This document shows positions 60,592 to 64,000 of a DNA stretch of 64,000 nt, in pieces; position 1 is the first letter of the stretch, and every line of letters begins with the position of its first letter. Both the position numbers and the translations under genes were made by a program. The DNA is from Kaistia soli DSM 19436 (GTDB taxonomy: Bacteria > Pseudomonadota > Alphaproteobacteria > Rhizobiales > Kaistiaceae). The stretch spans positions 159,744 through 223,743 of the forward strand of contig NZ_FQUP01000006.1 of NCBI RefSeq assembly GCF_900129325.1. The letters are read 5' to 3'. The notes beneath the pieces were generated by a model that did no database searches, had not been told where the DNA came from, and saw nothing but the letters and a program-made list of their open reading frames with translations.

Positions 60592-62652
60592 CTAGCGCCA
60601 CATCCCACGCATGCGGGCCGCGATATCGATCGGCGCCGGCGGCTGTAGAGGCGCCTCCGTGGCCGTCGCACGCGCCATCGGCCACATGACCTGGCGGAAA
60701 TGCCGCAGAAGTGCAGGCGGAATGAAGCGTGTGCGCGACGCGTAGATATGGCGGTCGCCGCCCCTGCCCTGCTGATGGACGAAGAAGCGCTGCGGCATCA
60801 CGAGGTGGAGATCGGTCTTGGCACGTGTCATCGCGACATAGAGCAGGCGTCGCTCCTCCTCGATCTCCGCCGACGATCCCGTGCCGAGATCGGAAGGAAT
60901 GCAGCCGTCGACTGCGTTGAGCACGAAGACCTGCGACCACTCCTGCCCCTTGGCGGAGTGAATGGTCGAAAGGATGAGGTAGTCCTCGTCGAGGAGCGGC
61001 ACCCCCGACTGATCCGAGGTGGCGTCGGGCGGATCGAGCGTCAGCTCGGTCAGGAAGCGCTCGCGCGACGGATAGCCCGCGGCAATCTGTTCGAGTTGCA
61101 CAAGATCGAGCAGGCGGATGGCCGCGTCCTCGTGTCGGCGTTCCAGATGTGGTTCATACCAGGAACGGACAGTTGCGAGTTCCGCCGGCCAGCCGAGTTG
61201 CCGGCTGCGCAGCGCCGTCATCAGGCCGATGAAATCCCGCCAATCCTCGCCAGCGCGAGCCGGCGGCGCGAAGTCGAGGAGCGCGGCCAGAGGGTCGACG
61301 GCCCCGGCCAACCCATCGAGCGCTTTTCCGGCCGTGGTCGGTCCGACGCCTTGCATCAGTTGGATGACGCGGAAGCCGGCGACGCGATCGCGCGGGTTCT
61401 CGGCGAAGCGCAGAACGCCGAGAAGGTCCTTCACATGCGCCGCGTCAAGGAATTTGAGGCCGCCGAACTTCACGAAAGGGATGTTACGCCGCGTCAGTTC
61501 GACCTCGAGCGGGCCGCTGTGGTGCGAGGCGCGAAAGAGAACCGCCTGCGCCTTGAGCGCCACGCCCTCCTCGCGCTTTTCAAGGATGCGCTCGACGACA
61601 TAGCGCGCCTGGTCGGTCTCGTCGCGAACGGTGACCAGCGCCGGAGCCTCGCCCGCCGTCTTCTCGGTCCACAGATCCTTGGTGAAGCGCTCGCTGGCGA
61701 GGCCGATCACGCCATTGGCCGCGGCGAGAATTGGCGCTGTCGAACGGTAGTTGCGTGCGAGCGTCACCACGGAGGCCGGCGGCGCGAATCGGGCGGGAAA
61801 ATCGAGGATGTTGCGGATCTCGGCCGCGCGGAACGAATAGATCGACTGGGCGTCATCGCCAACCACGGTCAGCCCTTCGCCCGATGGCTTTAGAGCGTGC
61901 AGGATCGAAGCCTGGAGCCGGTTGGTGTCCTGATATTCGTCGACCAGCACATGATCGAACCGGGCGGCGATCGCCGCTCCGACCTGCGGCTCGGCCATGG
62001 CATGGGCGAAATACAGCAGCAGGTCATCGTAATCGAGCACGCCCTGGCGCTGCTTGGCCTCCACATAGGCGGAGAACAGGCCGCGCAGGTCCTCTTTCCA
62101 CATCGCACACCATGGGAAGACCTCGATCAGCGCCTGATCGAGCGCCATCTCGGCATTGACGGCGCGCGAATAGATCGAGAGGCAAGTACTCTTCTGCGGA
62201 AAGCGGCTCTCCTTGCGCGACAGGCCGAGTTCGTGGCGCACGAGATTCATGAGGTCCGCCGAATCCTCGCGGTCATGGATCGTGAAGGCGGGGTCGAGGC
62301 CGAGCCAGGCCGCATATTCGCGTAAGAGGCGCGCGCCGATGGCGTGGAACGTGCCTGACCAAAGGATCGCACCGGCGAGCGCCTCGGCCTTGTCGCCGAG
62401 CGTTGCAGCCGCGATGCGCTCGACGCGGCGCGCCATCTCGCCCGCGGCACGCCGCGAGAAAGTCAGGAGCAGGATGCGGCCGGGATCAGCGCCGTTGCGG
62501 ATGAGGTGCGCGACGCGGTGGGCGAGCGTGTTGGTCTTGCCGGAACCGGCCCCGGCGATGATGAGGAGCGGACCGCGGCCCTCCGTCGTCACGCCGTGTT
62601 CCACGGCACGACGCTGGTCCTCATTCAGCCGAGCGAGGGGATCGGCGCTCAT
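60592..62652 (-). CDS. UvrD/PcrA/Rep-like ATP-dependent DNA helicase
   Basis: A superfamily 1A 3'-5' helicase of 686 residues. Motif I is AGAGSGKT at 33-40, Ia ILLLTFSRRAAGEMARRV, II VLVDEYQDTN, III VVGDDAQSIYSFRAAE, IV VVTLARNYRS, V TIHSAKGQEWSQVFVLNAVD and VI YVAMTRAKTDLHLV. The ATG at 62652 begins MSADPLARLNEDQRRAV, the normal start; the frame to 62835 adds a non-conserved basic leader. It is shorter than canonical UvrD, so it may be a second paralogue. A degenerate SOS-like site lies 60-70 bases upstream. Confidence 0.92.
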   Translation of the reverse strand: MSADPLARLNEDQRRAVEHGVTTEGRGPLLIIAGAGSGKTNTLAHRVAHLIRNGADPGRILLLTFSRRAAGEMARRVERIAAATLGDKAEALAGAILWSGTFHAIGARLLREYAAWLGLDPAFTIHDREDSADLMNLVRHELGLSRKESRFPQKSTCLSIYSRAVNAEMALDQALIEVFPWCAMWKEDLRGLFSAYVEAKQRQGVLDYDDLLLYFAHAMAEPQVGAAIAARFDHVLVDEYQDTNRLQASILHALKPSGEGLTVVGDDAQSIYSFRAAEIRNILDFPARFAPPASVVTLARNYRSTAPILAAANGVIGLASERFTKDLWTEKTAGEAPALVTVRDETDQARYVVERILEKREEGVALKAQAVLFRASHHSGPLEVELTRRNIPFVKFGGLKFLDAAHVKDLLGVLRFAENPRDRVAGFRVIQLMQGVGPTTAGKALDGLAGAVDPLAALLDFAPPARAGEDWRDFIGLMTALRSRQLGWPAELATVRSWYEPHLERRHEDAAIRLLDLVQLEQIAAGYPSRERFLTELTLDPPDATSDQSGVPLLDEDYLILSTIHSAKGQEWSQVFVLNAVDGCIPSDLGTGSSAEIEEERRLLYVAMTRAKTDLHLVMPQRFFVHQQGRGGDRHIYASRTRFIPPALLRHFRQVMWPMARATATEAPLQPPAPIDIAARMRGMWR

Positions 62653-62880
62653 CGTTCGAGCAGCTTCCTTGCGAATCAGGCGGCCAAGCCGCACGCGAAT
62701 GCAGCACGTTTCTTGTTTTGTTCGCAATCGCCCTGCGCGCGGACGGCCAGCGCCTCCTCCCGATGCGGGGTTCTCTTTCGGATGCGTTGAACTCGGCCGC
62801 TCGCCGTGCCAAAATTTGGGCAACGTACGCGGCATCGCAACATGATAGAGTGCGCCGCAAAATCGCTAGAGGATCGCTGA

Positions 62881-64000
62881 TGACCGGTTCCAAGATCGTT
62901 CCCGTTATACTTGCTGGTGGTTCGGGAACGCGGCTCTGGCCCATTTCCCGGGACAGTCTGCCGAAGCAGTTCCTGGGCCTTGGCTCGGCCAAGACCTTCT
63001 ATCAGGAGACGCTGCTTCGCCTGCCCGAGGCTGGCGAGAGCGTCGCCGATCCGATCGTCGTGACGAGCGATGATTTCCGGTTCTTTGCGCGCCGCCAGGC
63101 AGCGGAAGTGGGCGTCGAAGCCACGGTGGTCCTTGAACCGGCGCGGCGCGACTCTGCCGCCGCGATGATCGTCGCGGCCCGGATCGCGCAGGAACGCTAC
63201 GGCGACGACTGCCTGGTGCTTGCGCTCGCCGCCGACCATCTTGTTCCCGACGCCGCCACGTTCCGCCGCGCCTGCATGACGGCCGCGAGCGTCGCCGAGG
63301 AAGGCTATATCGTCACGTTCGGCATCACGCCGACCGAACCGCGCACCAGCTACGGCTATATCAAGCCGGGCGCTCCGCTTGCCGTTCCCGGCGGCTTCAA
63401 GGTCGAACGCTTCGTCGAGAAGCCGGATCGCGCCACCGCAGAGACCTATCTCAGCGAAGGCTATCTCTGGAATTCCGGCAATTTCATCTTCCCGGCGGCG
63501 CTGATGATCGCCGAGGCGGAGAAGTTCGAGCCGGAGATCGCCGCTGGCGCTCTTGCCGCCGTCGCCGGTGCCACTGAGGATCTCGGCTTCATCCGTCTCA
63601 ACAAGGCGGCCTTCCTCGCGACACCGGCCAAGTCGATCGACTATGCCGTGCTGGAGCGCACCGATCGCGCCGCCGTCATCGAGGGACGCTTCGCCTGGTC
63701 CGATATCGGCAGTTGGGACGCGGTGCGCGAGCTTGGCACCCCGACCGAAGAGGGCAATGTCACCTTCGGCCCGGTATCGCTGCTCGACAGCCGCAACGCC
63801 TTCGTCCATTCGGAAGGACCGCTCGTCACCGGCATCGGTCTCGACGGCTTCACCGTGATCGCGTCCGACGATGCCATCCTGGTGATGCCGACCGACCGCA
63901 GCCAGGACGTCAAGCATCTCGTCGCCGGCCTCAAGAAGGAAAAGCGCAACGAGGCCAACGAGCACATCAAGATCCACCGCCCCTGGGGGACCTATGAGAC
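62881..64000 (+). CDS. manC: Mannose-1-phosphate guanylyltransferase/mannose-6-phosphate isomerase (partial, 3' end outside window)
   Basis: The gene starts at 62881 behind an AGAGGA site and runs off the window end after 373 codons. It makes GDP-mannose for exopolysaccharide or LPS. The pyrophosphorylase signature LAGGSGTRLWP is at 11-21, followed by LPKQFLGL, then LALAADHLVPD, FGITPTEPRTSYGYIKPG, FVEKPDRATAETYLSEGYLWN and WSDIGSWDAV. The last visible residues, IHRPWGTYE, are the start of the type II isomerase cupin domain, so it is probably bifunctional. An open frame on the opposite strand is a shadow. Confidence 0.95.

Noticed and set aside
62676..63977. A 433-codon minus-strand open frame at the right edge.
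   Set aside because: Opposite partial manC, whose nucleotidyltransferase signature and ribosome site are clear on the plus strand.

Overview
The window is a high-GC, gene-dense bacterial chromosome segment. It is most likely from an alphaproteobacterium of the order Hyphomicrobiales (Rhizobiales). The clade markers are GcrA beside several GANTC (CcrM) sites, a PhyR-NepR-EcfG general stress locus with GGAAC-N16-CGTT promoters, an imuA-imuB-dnaE2 mutasome under a GTTC-N7-GTTC SOS box, argD-argF-hslO synteny and REP-like intergenic palindromes of the rhizobial type. I see no tRNA, rRNA, CRISPR array, transposase or phage module. The window opens in intergenic DNA and ends inside a mannose-1-phosphate guanylyltransferase gene.

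Layout. 0.1-6.1 kb is housekeeping: mscL, apaG, the leftward argD-argF-hslO operon, gcrA, and a RutR-type regulator. 6.1-11.1 kb holds an SDR/AraC divergent pair and preT-preA (reductive pyrimidine catabolism) with a RutR-like box upstream. 11.2-17.3 kb is a GntR-controlled Pot-type ABC importer ending in a racemase-fold protein that lacks both catalytic cysteines. 17.3-21.2 kb is the general stress region: two small membrane proteins, phyR divergent from nepR-ecfG, a class A beta-lactamase and DUF1328. 21.2-22.3 kb is ribB.

22.4-37.4 kb is a 15 kb leftward catabolic cluster. In transcription order it holds a LacI regulator, a Gfo/Idh oxidoreductase, a CoA-transferase, an enoyl-CoA hydratase, an aldehyde dehydrogenase, a complete sugar-type ABC importer, a GMC oxidoreductase, an SDR, a second GMC oxidoreductase and a Dabb protein. 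The same LacI-type palindrome lies before lacI and, 12.8 kb away, before the last two genes, so one regulator probably controls the whole block. The combination of sugar-type import, FAD alcohol oxidation, aldehyde oxidation, CoA activation and enoyl-CoA hydration does not match a pathway I recognise and is the best candidate here for something undescribed.

37.4-42.9 kb is a TetR-MFP-RND efflux operon. 43.0-44.2 kb is uxuA. 44.3-49.9 kb is the SOS mutasome. 50.0-51.6 kb is a benzoylformate decarboxylase homologue with one altered active-site residue. 51.7-58.1 kb is a ugpBAEC-like glycerol-3-phosphate importer followed by a TIM-barrel isomerase and an EEP-fold hydrolase, with a weak Pho-box candidate upstream. 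58.3-64.0 kb carries a WYL regulator with a VOC protein, a DenD-type dehydrogenase, a UvrD/PcrA-like helicase and partial manC.

Starts were trimmed from the longest open frame wherever family length, ribosome binding site or an upstream operator argued for it. Substrate assignments for the ABC systems and catabolic enzymes are inference from family and neighbourhood.
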